A stretch of DNA of 64,000 bases from assembly GCF_000803645.1 (NCBI RefSeq), contig NZ_CP009122.1:1-64000 (forward strand), written 5' to 3'. Below are positions 1 through 9,636 of the stretch, in pieces (the stretch's first letter is position 1; the number at the start of each line of letters is the position of its first letter). The notes beneath the pieces are model-generated. The model was not told the DNA's origin. It saw nothing but the letters and a program-made list of their open reading frames with translations, and made no database searches. A program made the translations under genes and the position numbers. The DNA comes from Sphingopyxis fribergensis (GTDB lineage Bacteria; Pseudomonadota; Alphaproteobacteria; Sphingomonadales; Sphingomonadaceae).

Positions 1-1362
1 GTGAGCGGTGATGCCGCAACGCTCTGGCCGCGCGTGGCCGAAGGGCTGCGCCGCGACCTCGGCGTGCGTACCTTCGACCATTGGCTAAAGCCCGTGCGCT
101 TTGCCGATTATTGCACGCTGTCGGGCGTGGTGACGTTAGAGACCGTCAGCCGCTTTTCCGCGAACTGGATCAACGAACGTTTCGGCGACCGCCTCGAACT
201 CGCATGGCGGCAGCAGTTGCCTGACGTGCGCGGCGTCACGGTGCGCGGCGGCGCAGCCGCCGACGATCGTGCGTCGGTTCTGGCTGCTGCCCCGCTGCCG
301 GCCTTCGACACGCCGCCGGCGCGTGCCGCCAATCCCGCGCTGCTCAATTTCGATCCGCGCCTGTCGTTCGACCGCTTCGTCGTCGCGCGCAGCAACATCC
401 TCGCCGCCAATGCCGCGCGCCGCATGGCGATGGTCGAGGCGCCGCAGTTCAATCCGCTCTATCTCTGCTCGGGCACCGGACAGGGCAAGACGCACCTGCT
501 CCAGGCGATGGCGCAGGCCTATGCCGCCGAGCACCCGACCGCGAACATCATCCTGATGTCGGCGGAAAAATTCATGCTCGAATTCGTCGGCGCGATGCGC
601 GGCGGAGACATGATGGCGTTCAAGGCGCGGCTGCGCGCCGCCGACCTGCTGCTGCTAGACGATCTTCAGTTCGTGATCGGCAAGAATTCGACGCAGGAGG
701 AATTGCTCCACACGATCGACGATCTGATGACCGCGGGCAAGCGCCTCGTCGTCACCGCCGACCGCCCACCCGCGATGCTCGACGGGGTCGAGGCGCGGCT
801 GCTGTCGCGCCTGTCGGGAGGCCTCGTCGCCGATATCGAGGCGCCCGAAAATGATCTGCGCGAACGTATCATCCGCCAGCGCCTCACCGCGATGCCGATG
901 GTCGACGTGCCCGACAATGTCGTCGCCTATCTGGTCAAACATTTCACGCGCAACATCCGCGAGCTCGAGGGCGCGCTCAACAAGCTGCTCGCTTACGCCG
1001 CGCTCACCGGCACGACGGTCGATATCGCGCTGGCCGAAGACCGGCTCGCCGAAAATGTCCGCACCGCGCGGCCGCGTATCACGATCGACGAGATCCAACG
1101 CGCGGTCTGCGCGCACTACCGGCTCGACAAGTCCGAAATGTCCTCGAAGCGCCGCGTGCGCGCGATCGCCCGCCCGCGCCAGGTCGCGATGTATCTCGCC
1201 AAGGAACTCACGCCGCGCTCGTATCCCGAGATCGGGCGGCGGTTCGGCGGGCGCGATCATTCGACGGTGATCCACGCGGTGCGCACGGTCGAGACGCTGC
1301 GCGTCAACGACAGCGAACTCGATGCCGAAATCGCAGCGATCCGGCGCAGCCTCAACGGCTGA
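1..1362 (+). CDS. dnaA: Chromosomal replication initiator protein DnaA
   Basis: AAA+ initiator that binds DnaA boxes and melts oriC. The protein has 453 residues, the usual size. Domain I is at the N-terminus, and the Walker A motif GTGQGKT is at about 158-164, where many DnaA proteins have GxxGLGKT. Walker B, LLLLDD, is at 216-221. The C-terminal signature GRDHSTVIHA of the DNA-binding domain is near 416-425. The start is GTG at base 1 and the upstream region is outside the window, so the ribosome binding site cannot be judged. The gene converges on a lipoprotein gene, with a bidirectional terminator between them. Identity is certain; the start is very likely because the window appears to begin exactly on it. 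Confidence 0.97.
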   Translation: MSGDAATLWPRVAEGLRRDLGVRTFDHWLKPVRFADYCTLSGVVTLETVSRFSANWINERFGDRLELAWRQQLPDVRGVTVRGGAAADDRASVLAAAPLPAFDTPPARAANPALLNFDPRLSFDRFVVARSNILAANAARRMAMVEAPQFNPLYLCSGTGQGKTHLLQAMAQAYAAEHPTANIILMSAEKFMLEFVGAMRGGDMMAFKARLRAADLLLLDDLQFVIGKNSTQEELLHTIDDLMTAGKRLVVTADRPPAMLDGVEARLLSRLSGGLVADIEAPENDLRERIIRQRLTAMPMVDVPDNVVAYLVKHFTRNIRELEGALNKLLAYAALTGTTVDIALAEDRLAENVRTARPRITIDEIQRAVCAHYRLDKSEMSSKRRVRAIARPRQVAMYLAKELTPRSYPEIGRRFGGRDHSTVIHAVRTVETLRVNDSELDAEIAAIRRSLNG

Positions 1363-1401
1363 TCCACAGACGGTCCACAGGTTATGCCGGACTTATCCCC
1401 G
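1360..1401. promoter_or_regulatory. Cluster of DnaA-box-like 9-mers after dnaA
   Basis: Three sequences resembling the DnaA box TTATCCACA lie within 42 bases. TGATCCACA at 1360-1368 (8 of 9) overlaps the dnaA stop codon, CGGTCCACA is at about 1371-1379 (6 of 9), and TTATCCCCG is at 1393-1401 (7 of 9). Whether DnaA binds here is inference; no AT-rich unwinding element is visible in the window beside them. Confidence 0.35.
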
Positions 1402-1415
1402 GCACTATCCTCAAC

Positions 1416-1453
1416 AAAAAGGCCCGCCCTTCGAATGAAAGGCGGGCCTTTTG
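1416..1453. terminator. Bidirectional intrinsic terminator between dnaA and the DUF4136 gene
   Basis: The stem AAAAGGCCCGCC / GGCGGGCCTTTT has a short loop. It has A residues on the left and T residues on the right, so it can terminate transcription from both sides. It sits between two convergent genes. Confidence 0.85.
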
Positions 1454-1471
1454 CTTTGGCTTGGTGGTGGC

Positions 1472-2164
1472 TCAGCCCTTTTCGGGCGGCGCCACCGTAA
1501 TCCGCACCCGCTCGCCCGAATTTCCGGGGAAGCCGGTGAACATCGCCTCGACCAGGTTCGGGACGATCGCCTGGAGGTTGTTGTCGCGCGACTGCGCCTC
1601 GGCATGGCCTTCGAACAGGCGCGAGCCATCGGCCGATCGGCTGATCTGGAGGTCGAGTCCGCTGGTGTAGACGGTGTAGCTGCTGACGTCGTTATAACCG
1701 CCGCCAAAGCCGCCCCAAAGGAACGGGTCACGATAACCATAGACATAGCGGCGTCCGCCGCGCCCCGACACGATAACCGGGCGATAAAAGCCGCGGCCAT
1801 AATAGCCGCCATAGCCGCCGTACCACGGGTCGCCAAAGCCGGGGCTCGACACGACGCGTTCGCGGCCCTTGTCGACGCCATAGTCCATGCGCACGACGAG
1901 GTCGGCGCGCTCGCCGCTCGCTGCCTGGCGATAGCCGTAACGCGTCAGCTCGCCCGCGACGATATTCGCATATTGGCCGAACTCGATCCCGCCTTGCAGC
2001 GCGGGGTTGCTCGCCTCGACGACGAAGCTCTGGCCCTGCGGCGCGGGAAGCTGCGACTGAAAGCGCGCGACATCGGCCTTGAACGGCGTCGCGCAGCCCG
2101 CGAGCGCCAGCGCCGCGCCGGTCATGGCGGCCAGTCCCAGTCGCCGGAAATTGATCTTGCTCAT
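1472..2164 (-). CDS. DUF4136 lipoprotein
   Basis: Predicted outer-membrane or periplasmic lipoprotein of 230 residues. The N-terminus has two arginines, a hydrophobic stretch and a lipobox LAGC with Cys24 as the lipidation site. The C-terminal half contains a Gly/Tyr-rich segment and the pattern of DUF4136 proteins, whose function is unknown. A start ten codons upstream is possible, but the ATG at 2164 gives a proper signal peptide and has CGGAG about 8 bases upstream. It is transcribed towards dnaA and ends at the shared terminator. Confidence 0.85.
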   Translation of the reverse strand: MSKINFRRLGLAAMTGAALALAGCATPFKADVARFQSQLPAPQGQSFVVEASNPALQGGIEFGQYANIVAGELTRYGYRQAASGERADLVVRMDYGVDKGRERVVSSPGFGDPWYGGYGGYYGRGFYRPVIVSGRGGRRYVYGYRDPFLWGGFGGGYNDVSSYTVYTSGLDLQISRSADGSRLFEGHAEAQSRDNNLQAIVPNLVEAMFTGFPGNSGERVRITVAPPEKG

Positions 2165-2329
2165 CGTCTTGGCTCCGTGATTCGGGCAGCGCAAACCGCG
2201 CTTTCATACCATAGACTATACCGACGCGACTTAACCTTGGTTGAACCCGTTTCGTCGCACGGTCGTTCCATCCCCTCAATATGGGGAGGCGGACGCGCTT
2301 AACAAGATTTTTCGCACTAAGATGAAGGT

Positions 2330-3328
2330 TTAACGGCACAGCCCCAGCGCGGCATAGGCGGCGTCGAGCGTCGGCCGCGCCAGCGCCGCTGCGCGCGCCG
2401 CACCCGCCTCGAGCGCGGCGTCGATCGCCGCCGGATCGGCCTTGAGCTCGGTCAGGCGGGTCGCGATCGGGCGCAGCGTTTCGACGAGCAGCTCGCCGAG
2501 CGCGGGCTTGAACGCGCCAAAGCCTTGTCCGGCAAAGCGGGCAAGCACCTGGTCGACGCTTTCGTCGGCCATCGCGGCATAGATCGACACGAGATTCTTC
2601 GCCTCCGCGCGCCCGTCGAGCCCCGCCGCCTCCGACGGCAAGGGTTCGGCGTCGGTCTTCGCCTTGCGGATCTTTGCCATGATCGTGTCGGCATCGTCGA
2701 CCAGGTTGATGCGGCTCGCATCGCTCGGGTCCGATTTCGACATCTTCGCCGACCCGTCGCGCAGGCTCATGATCCGCGCCGCGGCCGCCGGGATCGTCGG
2801 TTCGGGCAGGGTGAAGGTCTCCGTCGCGGTATCGAGGTTGAACTTGGCCGCGATATCGCGCGCAAGCTCCAGATGTTGTTTCTGGTCGTCGCCGACGGGG
2901 ACGTGCGTAGTCTGGTAGAGCAGCACGTCGGCCGCCTGCAGCACGGGATAGGCAAAGAGGCCGACGCTCGCGCCCTCGCGGTTCTTGCCCGACTTTTCCT
3001 TGAACTGCGTCATGCGGTTCAGCCAGCCGATACGCGCGGTGCAGAACAGCAGCCACGCCAGCTCGGCGTGCGCGGGGACGCGCGCCTGGTTGAACAATAT
3101 CGCCTTGTCGGTGTCGATCCCCGCCGCCATCAGCGCCGCCGCCATCTCGCGCGTGTTCGCGGTCAGCTCGGCGGGGTCGTTATAGACGGTGATCGCGTGG
3201 AGGTCGGCGAGGAAATAGAGCTTTTCGCCGTCCATCTCGTCCTGCATCCGCACCCAGTTGCGGATCGCGCCCAGATAATTGCCGAGATGCAAGTTTCCGG
3301 TGGGCTGAATGCCCGATAGCGTCCGCAT
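2330..3328 (-). CDS. trpS: Tryptophanyl-tRNA synthetase
   Basis: Class I aminoacyl-tRNA synthetase that charges tRNA-Trp. It has 332 residues, typical of bacterial TrpRS. The HIGH-like motif GNLHLGN is at 11-17 and KMSKS is at 195-199. The start ATG at 3328 is chosen because the family begins [11 protein letters not shown]; a 51-codon upstream extension runs into murJ and is not family-like. It lies 19 bases after murJ and is probably co-transcribed with it and secB. Confidence 0.96.
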   Translation of the reverse strand: MRTLSGIQPTGNLHLGNYLGAIRNWVRMQDEMDGEKLYFLADLHAITVYNDPAELTANTREMAAALMAAGIDTDKAILFNQARVPAHAELAWLLFCTARIGWLNRMTQFKEKSGKNREGASVGLFAYPVLQAADVLLYQTTHVPVGDDQKQHLELARDIAAKFNLDTATETFTLPEPTIPAAAARIMSLRDGSAKMSKSDPSDASRINLVDDADTIMAKIRKAKTDAEPLPSEAAGLDGRAEAKNLVSIYAAMADESVDQVLARFAGQGFGAFKPALGELLVETLRPIATRLTELKADPAAIDAALEAGAARAAALARPTLDAAYAALGLCR

Positions 3329-3347
3329 GATCGATATCCTGTCAGAG

Positions 3348-4919
3348 TTAGCGCCGGCGCAGCTGGCCGATGGTGTCGCGATTGACCACGCCGAACAGAA
3401 AGGCGCAACCAAAGAATATGATCGCGCCCAGCGCGACGATCGCGCCCAGCGCGATGACGCGGTCGAGCGCCCCGCCGACAAAGGCGTCGCCCGCGAGCGG
3501 GATCGCGAAATGGAGCGCCGCCGCCATCGCCGCCGCCGCGAGGATGATGCGCGCGACCCGCCCCGCGACCTGCCCGGTCAGGCGGAACAGGCCGCTGCGG
3601 TGCAATATCGCATAGAGCATTGCGGCATTGCACCACGCCGCGATCGACCCCGCGAGCGCCAGCCCGACGATGCCGAGCGGGGGGATCAGCGCGAAGTTCA
3701 GGCCGATATTGATCAGCAGCGAAATCGCCGCGGTCCAGACCGGGGTGCGCGTGTCCTTGCGCGCAAAGAAATTGGGCACCAGCACCTTGACCAGCACATA
3801 GGCGGGCAGGCCGACGACAAGGCCGCCGACGACGGCGCCGGTCGCCAGCCCGTCAGCCGCGCTATAGTGGCCGCCGACATAGAAGGCGCTGGTGATCGCG
3901 GGTCCGGCGATGAACAGCGCCACCGCCGCCGGGACGGTCAGCAGCATCGCGAGTTCGACGGCATTGCTTTGTAGGCGAAAGGCGCCGTCCTTGTCGCCCT
4001 GCGCGACGAAGCGCGATAGCGCAGGCAGGATTGCAGTGCCGAGCGCGATCCCGATGATGCCCAGCGGCAACTGGTTGAGGCGGTCGGCCATCGCCAGATA
4101 GGTAATGCTCTTGTCGGGCAGCATCGCGATGAAGAACAGGTCGACGAAGCGGCTGATCTGATAGACCCCGGCGCCGAACACCGCGGGCAGGATCAGCACC
4201 CCCATTTCGCGCACATCCTGGGTCAGGCGCGGGCGGTGCAGCGTGGGCCGGAACCCCGAACGCCGCACCCAGAAAAACAGCCAGGCAAGCTGAAACAGCC
4301 CCGCGAGCGAGACCGAAATCGCAAGGTAGAGGCCGGTCGCCGCCTTCGCCGCGTCGCTGCCGTCGCCCGTGAACAGGCCCAGCAACAGCGCGCCAATCAG
4401 GCAGATATTGAGCAGGATCGGCGCAGCGGCGGCGGCGGCGAAGCGCGACAGGCTGTTCAAAATGGCCGCGAACAGCGTCGCGACGCTCATGAAGGCGAGG
4501 TAGGGAAAGGCGATCCGCGCCATCGCGACCGCCAGGTCGAATTTCGCGCCGTCGGCCTGCAGCGCGTCGCTTGCGAACAGGCCCATCACCCACGGCATGA
4601 CGATCAGCAGCACACCCGAAAAGGCGATCAGGATCGGGATCAGCACCGCGAGCACGGCATCGGCGAAGGCGCGCGCCTCGCCATGGTCGCCTTCCTTCGT
4701 CATCCGCTGGTTGAACAGCGGAACGAAGGCGGCGGCGAAGGCCCCCTCGGCAAACAGGCGGCGGAAGATATTCGGAAGCTGGAAGGCGAGCTGCCACGCA
4801 TCGGCCACGCCGCCCGCGCCGAGGATGCGGCTGAGCAGCATGTCGCGGGCGAATCCGAAGATGCGGCTGACCATCGTCAGCCCGCCGATGGTCCCGACAT
4901 TTTTGAGCAGGCTGCTCAT
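3348..4919 (-). CDS. murJ: Lipid II flippase MurJ (MviN)
   Basis: Integral membrane flippase of the MATE/MVF superfamily that moves lipid II across the inner membrane for peptidoglycan synthesis. It has 523 residues with about 14 hydrophobic segments. The N-terminal block, including the SRIFGFARD segment, is characteristic of MurJ. The ATG at 4919 gives the normal family start; the upstream extension would read into a palindromic repeat. The order secB-murJ-trpS on one strand is suggestive of an operon, although a repeat separates secB from murJ. Confidence 0.95.
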   Translation of the reverse strand: MSSLLKNVGTIGGLTMVSRIFGFARDMLLSRILGAGGVADAWQLAFQLPNIFRRLFAEGAFAAAFVPLFNQRMTKEGDHGEARAFADAVLAVLIPILIAFSGVLLIVMPWVMGLFASDALQADGAKFDLAVAMARIAFPYLAFMSVATLFAAILNSLSRFAAAAAAPILLNICLIGALLLGLFTGDGSDAAKAATGLYLAISVSLAGLFQLAWLFFWVRRSGFRPTLHRPRLTQDVREMGVLILPAVFGAGVYQISRFVDLFFIAMLPDKSITYLAMADRLNQLPLGIIGIALGTAILPALSRFVAQGDKDGAFRLQSNAVELAMLLTVPAAVALFIAGPAITSAFYVGGHYSAADGLATGAVVGGLVVGLPAYVLVKVLVPNFFARKDTRTPVWTAAISLLINIGLNFALIPPLGIVGLALAGSIAAWCNAAMLYAILHRSGLFRLTGQVAGRVARIILAAAAMAAALHFAIPLAGDAFVGGALDRVIALGAIVALGAIIFFGCAFLFGVVNRDTIGQLRRR

Positions 4920-4950
4920 GGGGCGAGTATGCACGGAATAAAAGCACCGT

Positions 4951-5030
4951 GTCCCCGCGAAGGCGGGGACCCATCTCCGGTCGGCGCCAATATGAACCGG
5001 CCGGAGATGGACCCCCGCCTTCGCGGGGGC
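4951..5030. repeat. REP-like inverted repeat (family with GCGAAGGCGGGG core)
   Basis: Two arms of about 32 bases (4951-4982 and 4999-5030) are near-perfect reverse complements. Each arm contains its own small hairpin of the type CCCCGCGAAGGCGGGG. The element fills the secB-murJ gap and could act as a processing or attenuating structure in that operon. Such dispersed palindromes are common in sphingomonad genomes, from general knowledge. Confidence 0.8.
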
Positions 5031-5069
5031 ACACACCTTACCGAAGGCGTTTTAGTGGAAATGGACGGC

Positions 5070-5588
5070 CTAAGCCTGGCCGACGGGCGTCACGTCGCCA
5101 GCCTGCTCGGCTTCGACCTGCTGGACCTGCTGCATGAACAGGCCGTGAAAATCGATCGGCTCGAGGAGCAGCGGCGGGAAACCGCCGTCGCGGACGGCAT
5201 CGGCGACGACGCGGCGCGCGAAGGGGAACAGGATGCGCGGCGCTTCGGCGAGGAAGAAGGGCTGGAGCTGGTCGTCGGGGACGTTGCGCACCCCGAACAG
5301 GCCGGCATATTTGAGGTCGATCACGAAGCTGGTGCCCTGATCGGTCTTCGACGTGACGTCGATCTTCAGCGACACTTCGTACAGATTGTCGCCGACGCTG
5401 TCGGCGGCAATGTTGAACTGCACATCGACCTGCGGTGCGTCCTGCCACTGGTAAACGGCTGGCGCGTTCGGATTTTCGAACGACAGATCCTTCACATATT
5501 GCGAAATCAGGCCGATTGCCGGACTCGTGTCTTCGCCATTGGGCTGTAGGGCGGGATTGTGGATGTCGGCGCTGGTCTCGTCAGCCAT
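5070..5588 (-). CDS. secB: Protein-export chaperone SecB
   Basis: Tetrameric cytosolic chaperone that keeps preproteins unfolded and delivers them to SecA. It has 172 residues, with the alphaproteobacterial SecB core from about 27 to 155, including SQYVKDLSFENPNAP and EAPRILFPFARR. The C-terminal tail is acidic and Gln-rich. The start at ATG 5588 matches the family length; the long upstream extension has no SecB similarity. It is divergent from the Tim44-like gene across a 252-base promoter region. Confidence 0.95.
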   Translation of the reverse strand: MADETSADIHNPALQPNGEDTSPAIGLISQYVKDLSFENPNAPAVYQWQDAPQVDVQFNIAADSVGDNLYEVSLKIDVTSKTDQGTSFVIDLKYAGLFGVRNVPDDQLQPFFLAEAPRILFPFARRVVADAVRDGGFPPLLLEPIDFHGLFMQQVQQVEAEQAGDVTPVGQA

Positions 5589-5840
5589 GATGAAGCAACT
5601 TTCACTGAAAAGATGGAAACAATATCCGCATCCGCAGACCGTGTCGGGACCGCGGCGGACGGTTGCCGCGGCGCTTAGCAGCGCCCGGCAGCGAGCACAA
5701 TGGGCGCCCGGTGCCGCGATATGGTTACGGGCGAATCGTTGACCCGCCGCGCGCCAGCCGCCATGGTCATTTGAAACCGGGGCGCACATCGCCTATGTAT
5801 CGACCAATATGTTTCTATTGCCCGCATTGGACTTTTGCCC

Positions 5841-6506
5841 GTGACCGCTTTTTCCATCGTCCTGCTCGCCATGATTGCCGCCTTCCTCGGCATGCGGCTC
5901 TACTCGGTGCTCGGCAAGCGCACGGGGCACGAGCAGGAGCCCGTGCTGCCGCGCGAGCGCACGGCCGCGTCGTCGCCGGTTCGCCTCGACGAGGGCGATG
6001 GCGCGCAAACCACGGCGACGGCACCCGCCGACACCTCGGGCCTCGTCTATGAGCCTGCGGCCGAGGCCGGGCTCCGCCAGCTGCTGGCCTCCGACCGCAA
6101 TTTCGACGCCGGCCGCTTCATGGAAGGCGCCGAAGCCGCGTATCGCATGATCCTTGAAGCCTATTGGAAGGGCGATCGCGACACGCTGCGCGATCTGTGC
6201 GACGACGACAGCTACCAGGCCTTTGTCGATGCGATCGAGGCGCGCGAGAGCCGCGGCGAAACGCTCGACAACCGCCTGATGGTCGTCGAATCTGCCAAGA
6301 TCACGGCGGTCGAACTGAACCGCAGCGAGGCGCGTGTCACCGTCCGCTACCGGGCCGATATCAGCGCGGTGACGCGCGATGCCGACGGCAAGCTGATCGC
6401 CGGGTCGATGAGCGATGCGACGCAGACCGACGATCTGTGGACCTTCCGCCGCCAGATCGGCAGCAACGACCCCAATTGGGTGCTCGACGAAGCCGAATCG
6501 GCCTGA
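5841..6506 (+). CDS. Tim44/TimA-family putative adaptor protein
   Basis: Protein of about 221 residues with one N-terminal transmembrane helix (FSIVLLAMIAAFLG). The Tim44-like C-terminal domain lies at roughly 75-215, and the domain fold is known from mitochondrial Tim44 and ribosomal mL45. Bacterial relatives are thought to act at the inner membrane, but their exact role is unclear. Its place divergent from secB fits protein export. The start is uncertain: GTG at 5841, which has a weak GGA upstream, or TTG at 5835. It is followed 4 bases later by mltA, so the two are likely co-transcribed. Confidence 0.85.
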   Translation: MTAFSIVLLAMIAAFLGMRLYSVLGKRTGHEQEPVLPRERTAASSPVRLDEGDGAQTTATAPADTSGLVYEPAAEAGLRQLLASDRNFDAGRFMEGAEAAYRMILEAYWKGDRDTLRDLCDDDSYQAFVDAIEARESRGETLDNRLMVVESAKITAVELNRSEARVTVRYRADISAVTRDADGKLIAGSMSDATQTDDLWTFRRQIGSNDPNWVLDEAESA

Positions 6507-6510
6507 CCCC

Positions 6511-7833
6511 ATGATCCTGACGGTGGGGGCGCCCCGCGCGCGCGCTTTCGGATTCGCGCTGCTTGCCGCCCTGCCGTTGCTTTCGGGTTGCGCGTCTGTG
6601 ATCCCCGAGGCCGATAGCCGCCCTACCACCGTCGCTCCTGCGCCATCGCGTCCGGCCGGTACGCCGCGCCCCTACACCCCGCGCCCGTCCGAAGGCAGCA
6701 GCGCCGCCGCGCAGCCTATTCCCGCAACCGCGCGCGCGCCGCTGCCCGCGGCGCCCGTCCCGACCGATGCAACGACCGCCGCCGCCAGCGGTGTTGTCGC
6801 GGGCCCCGACTTCGCAACGCTCGGCGTGACCGCGCAGCAGGCGACGGCCGCGCTCGCCGCCTTCCGGATCAGTTGCCCGTCGGTCCAGCGCCGCACCGAC
6901 ACCAGCGGTCTGACCCAAGGCGCCGACTGGACCGAAAGCTGCACCGCGGCGAAAGACTGGAAGGACGGCGACGCCGCCGCCTTCTTCACCCGCTATTTCG
7001 GCACGGTGCAGGTCGGCGCGGGCACCGCCTTCGTCACCGGCTATTACGAACCCGAAATCGCCGGCTCGCGCACGAAGCAGCCGGGCTATGACGTCCCCAT
7101 CTATCGCCGCCCGGCCGACCTGATCGACGTCGACCTCGGCCAGTTCTCTGAGGATCTGAAAGGCCGCAAGCTTCGCGGCCGCGTCGATGGCAGCAATTTC
7201 GTCCCCTATTACGACCGCACGGCGATCGAGAGCGGGGCGCTCGACGGGCGCGGGCTCGAAATCGCTTACGCCGCCGACGCCGCCGAATTCTTCTTCCTGC
7301 AAATTCAGGGCTCGGGGCGCCTTCGCCTGCCCGACGGCGGCATCATCCGCATCGGCTACGACACGCAAAACGGCCGCGGCTATGTCGGCATCGGCAAGCT
7401 GCTGCTCGATCGCGGCGAATTGCAGCGTGGGCAGGCATCGATGCAGGGTATCCTCGATTATCTGCGCGCCGACCCCGCGCGCGGCACCGCGGTGATGAAC
7501 GAGAACCCCAGCTGGGTCTTCTTCCGCGAACTGACCGGCCCCGGCCCGCTCGGCGCCCTCGGCGTCCCCGTCACCGGCCGCGCGAGCGTTGCCGCCGACC
7601 CCAAATATGTGCCGCTCGGCGCGCCCATATTCCTCTCGCTCGACCGCGCCGAACCCAATGGGCTGTGGGTGGCGCAGGATACCGGCGGCGCCATCAAGGG
7701 CGCGAACCGCTTCGACAGCTTCTGGGGCGCGGGCGACGAGGCGCGCGCGATCGCGGGCGGCATGGCGGGACGCGGTCCGGCGCTGCTGCTGCTCCCTCGC
7801 GCCAGCATCGCGCGGCTGATCCCGGCGCATTGA
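6511..7833 (+). CDS. mltA: Membrane-bound lytic murein transglycosylase A
   Basis: Lytic transglycosylase that cleaves peptidoglycan with formation of 1,6-anhydro-MurNAc. It has 440 residues. The lipobox LSGC in the first 30 residues predicts an outer-membrane lipoprotein. A Pro/Ala-rich linker precedes the MltA barrel domain, and the C-terminal 3D domain carries the invariant aspartates (AQDTGGAIKG, NRFDSFWG). The ATG at 6511 is chosen because it starts the signal peptide. It is followed one base later by the Smr gene. Confidence 0.93.
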   Translation: MILTVGAPRARAFGFALLAALPLLSGCASVIPEADSRPTTVAPAPSRPAGTPRPYTPRPSEGSSAAAQPIPATARAPLPAAPVPTDATTAAASGVVAGPDFATLGVTAQQATAALAAFRISCPSVQRRTDTSGLTQGADWTESCTAAKDWKDGDAAAFFTRYFGTVQVGAGTAFVTGYYEPEIAGSRTKQPGYDVPIYRRPADLIDVDLGQFSEDLKGRKLRGRVDGSNFVPYYDRTAIESGALDGRGLEIAYAADAAEFFFLQIQGSGRLRLPDGGIIRIGYDTQNGRGYVGIGKLLLDRGELQRGQASMQGILDYLRADPARGTAVMNENPSWVFFRELTGPGPLGALGVPVTGRASVAADPKYVPLGAPIFLSLDRAEPNGLWVAQDTGGAIKGANRFDSFWGAGDEARAIAGGMAGRGPALLLLPRASIARLIPAH

Positions 7834-7834
7834 C

Positions 7835-8410
7835 GTGCCGCGGCGCCTCGCTCCCGAGGAAAGCGCGCTGTGGAAAAAGGTCGCAGCGACGGTAAAGCCG
7901 CTCGCCAAGGCAAAAGCGCCGCTCGCGCCCGTCGCCCCACCGACCGTCAGCACCCCGAAGCCGACGCCGCGCAGCACCGCGGCCCCCGCCGCCGCGCCGC
8001 GGCCCACGACTAAACTTCCGCCGCCGCGCCGTACCCACCAGGCGGCAACACTCGACGGCCATTGGGATCGGCGCCTGCGCAAGGGGCTCGTCCGCCCCGA
8101 CATGAGCATCGACCTGCACGGGCATACGCTCGCCTCGGCGCAGGCCCTGCTCGACGAGGCGATCGGACGCGGGCTGCTGCGCGGCGCGCGCGTGCTGCTG
8201 GTGGTCGCCGGACGCCTCCGCCCCGGCGCCGACCGCCTGCCACAGATGCACGGCGACCCGCGCCCGCGCGGCGCGATCCGCGCCTCGCTACCCGACTGGC
8301 TCGCTTATTCGCCTTATGCCGACCAGATCGTCGCGCTCCGCCCTGCGCACATCAGCCACGGCGGGGCAGGGGCGGTCTATGTCATCTTGCGTCGATCCCG
8401 CGAGGATTAA
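7835..8410 (+). CDS. Smr/MutS2 domain protein
   Basis: Protein of 191 residues with a Pro/Ala-rich basic N-terminal half and an Smr domain from about 88 onward. The hallmark IDLHGH is at 92-97 and a second glycine loop HISHGGAGA lies near the end. Smr domains are known as DNA or RNA nicking endonucleases, and the target of this stand-alone type is not established. The GTG start at 7835 is one base after the mltA stop, which implies translational coupling. The gene overlaps the convergent dapE by 4 bases. Confidence 0.9.
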   Translation: MPRRLAPEESALWKKVAATVKPLAKAKAPLAPVAPPTVSTPKPTPRSTAAPAAAPRPTTKLPPPRRTHQAATLDGHWDRRLRKGLVRPDMSIDLHGHTLASAQALLDEAIGRGLLRGARVLLVVAGRLRPGADRLPQMHGDPRPRGAIRASLPDWLAYSPYADQIVALRPAHISHGGAGAVYVILRRSRED

Positions 8411-9540
8411 AGAAAAGCACGCATCAATATGCCGCGATAGATCGCCGTCAGTCTGTGCAGATCCTCGACTGCGACCGCCTCATCGAGCTTGTGCATCGTC
8501 GCATTGGTCAGCCCGAATTCGACCACCGGGCAGAGCGCGTGCAGGAAGCGTGCGTCCGACGTGCCGCCGGTCGTCGACATGTCGGGCACGATATCGGTTT
8601 CGGCATGGATCGCCTCGGCAACGAGCTCCGACAGGTCGCCCGGCGGGGTCAGGAAGGCTTCGCCCGAAATCTTGCCCAATATTTTTGCATTCGGTTCGAC
8701 GTCGTGCGCGATACGCTCGATCATCGCGACGAGGTCGGCGCCCTTGTGCTGGTCGTTGAAGCGGATCGACAGCCGCGCGCGGGCGGAAGCGGGGATGACG
8801 TTGGTCGCGCCATTGCCGACGTCCACGTCGGTGAATTCGATGTTTGACGGCTGGAACCAGTCGTTGCCCTCGTCGAGCGCCACCGCGTCGATCGCCGCCA
8901 TGATCCGTACCAGCTTGGGGATCGGATTGTCGGCAAGGTGGGGGTAGGCGACATGGCCCTGCGTTCCCGGCACGTCGATCCAGATATTGACCGACCCGCG
9001 CCGCCCGATCTTCACCATATCGCCGAGCCGGTTCACCGAGGTTGGCTCGCCGACGACGATCATGTCGGGCTTCATCCCGCGCGCGTCCATATGCTCCATC
9101 AGCGCGCGGGTGCCGAAGATCGCGGGGCCTTCCTCGTCGCCCGTGATGATCAGGCTGATCGTCCCTGCTTCGGCAGGCGTTGCGGCCGCCGCAGCGACGA
9201 ACGCCGCAATCGAACCCTTCATGTCGACCGCCCCGCGTCCATAGAGCAAATCGCCGCGTACCTCGGGAGCAAAGGCGTCGCCCGTCCAGCCCACACCCGG
9301 CGGCACGACGTCAAGGTGGCCGGCAAAACCGAAATGCTTGCGATTCTTGCCCGTCCGCACCGCGAGCAGATTTTCGACCGGCCCGTCGGGCTCGACCCCG
9401 TCGATGAAGCGCTCGACGGTAAAGCCGAGCGGGGTCAGCGCCGCCTCGAGCGCGTCGAACACGGCGCCCATCGCGGGGGTGACGCTTGGCGCGGCGATCA
9501 GCGCCTTGGCGAGTTCGAGGGGGTCGACATGCTGGGTCAT
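8407..9540 (-). CDS. dapE: Succinyl-diaminopimelate desuccinylase
   Basis: M20-family metallohydrolase of lysine and meso-diaminopimelate biosynthesis, which removes succinate from N-succinyl-LL-DAP. It has 377 residues. Metal ligands and catalytic residues are visible: H75 in FAGHLDVVPPG, D106 in GRGAVDMKGS, and the Glu pair in TGDEEGPA at 136-137. The gene stands alone, convergent with the Smr gene and divergent from a cupin gene. Confidence 0.95.
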   Translation of the reverse strand: MTQHVDPLELAKALIAAPSVTPAMGAVFDALEAALTPLGFTVERFIDGVEPDGPVENLLAVRTGKNRKHFGFAGHLDVVPPGVGWTGDAFAPEVRGDLLYGRGAVDMKGSIAAFVAAAAATPAEAGTISLIITGDEEGPAIFGTRALMEHMDARGMKPDMIVVGEPTSVNRLGDMVKIGRRGSVNIWIDVPGTQGHVAYPHLADNPIPKLVRIMAAIDAVALDEGNDWFQPSNIEFTDVDVGNGATNVIPASARARLSIRFNDQHKGADLVAMIERIAHDVEPNAKILGKISGEAFLTPPGDLSELVAEAIHAETDIVPDMSTTGGTSDARFLHALCPVVEFGLTNATMHKLDEAVAVEDLHRLTAIYRGILMRAFL

Positions 9541-9636
9541 GCCGCTCCCTTACGCTCTCGCTGCCGTCCAAGTCGAGGCTTTGCATCGCGTCGTCGTTGT
9601 GCGAAACAAAGAAAGAACAAATTCACGAGGACTGCC

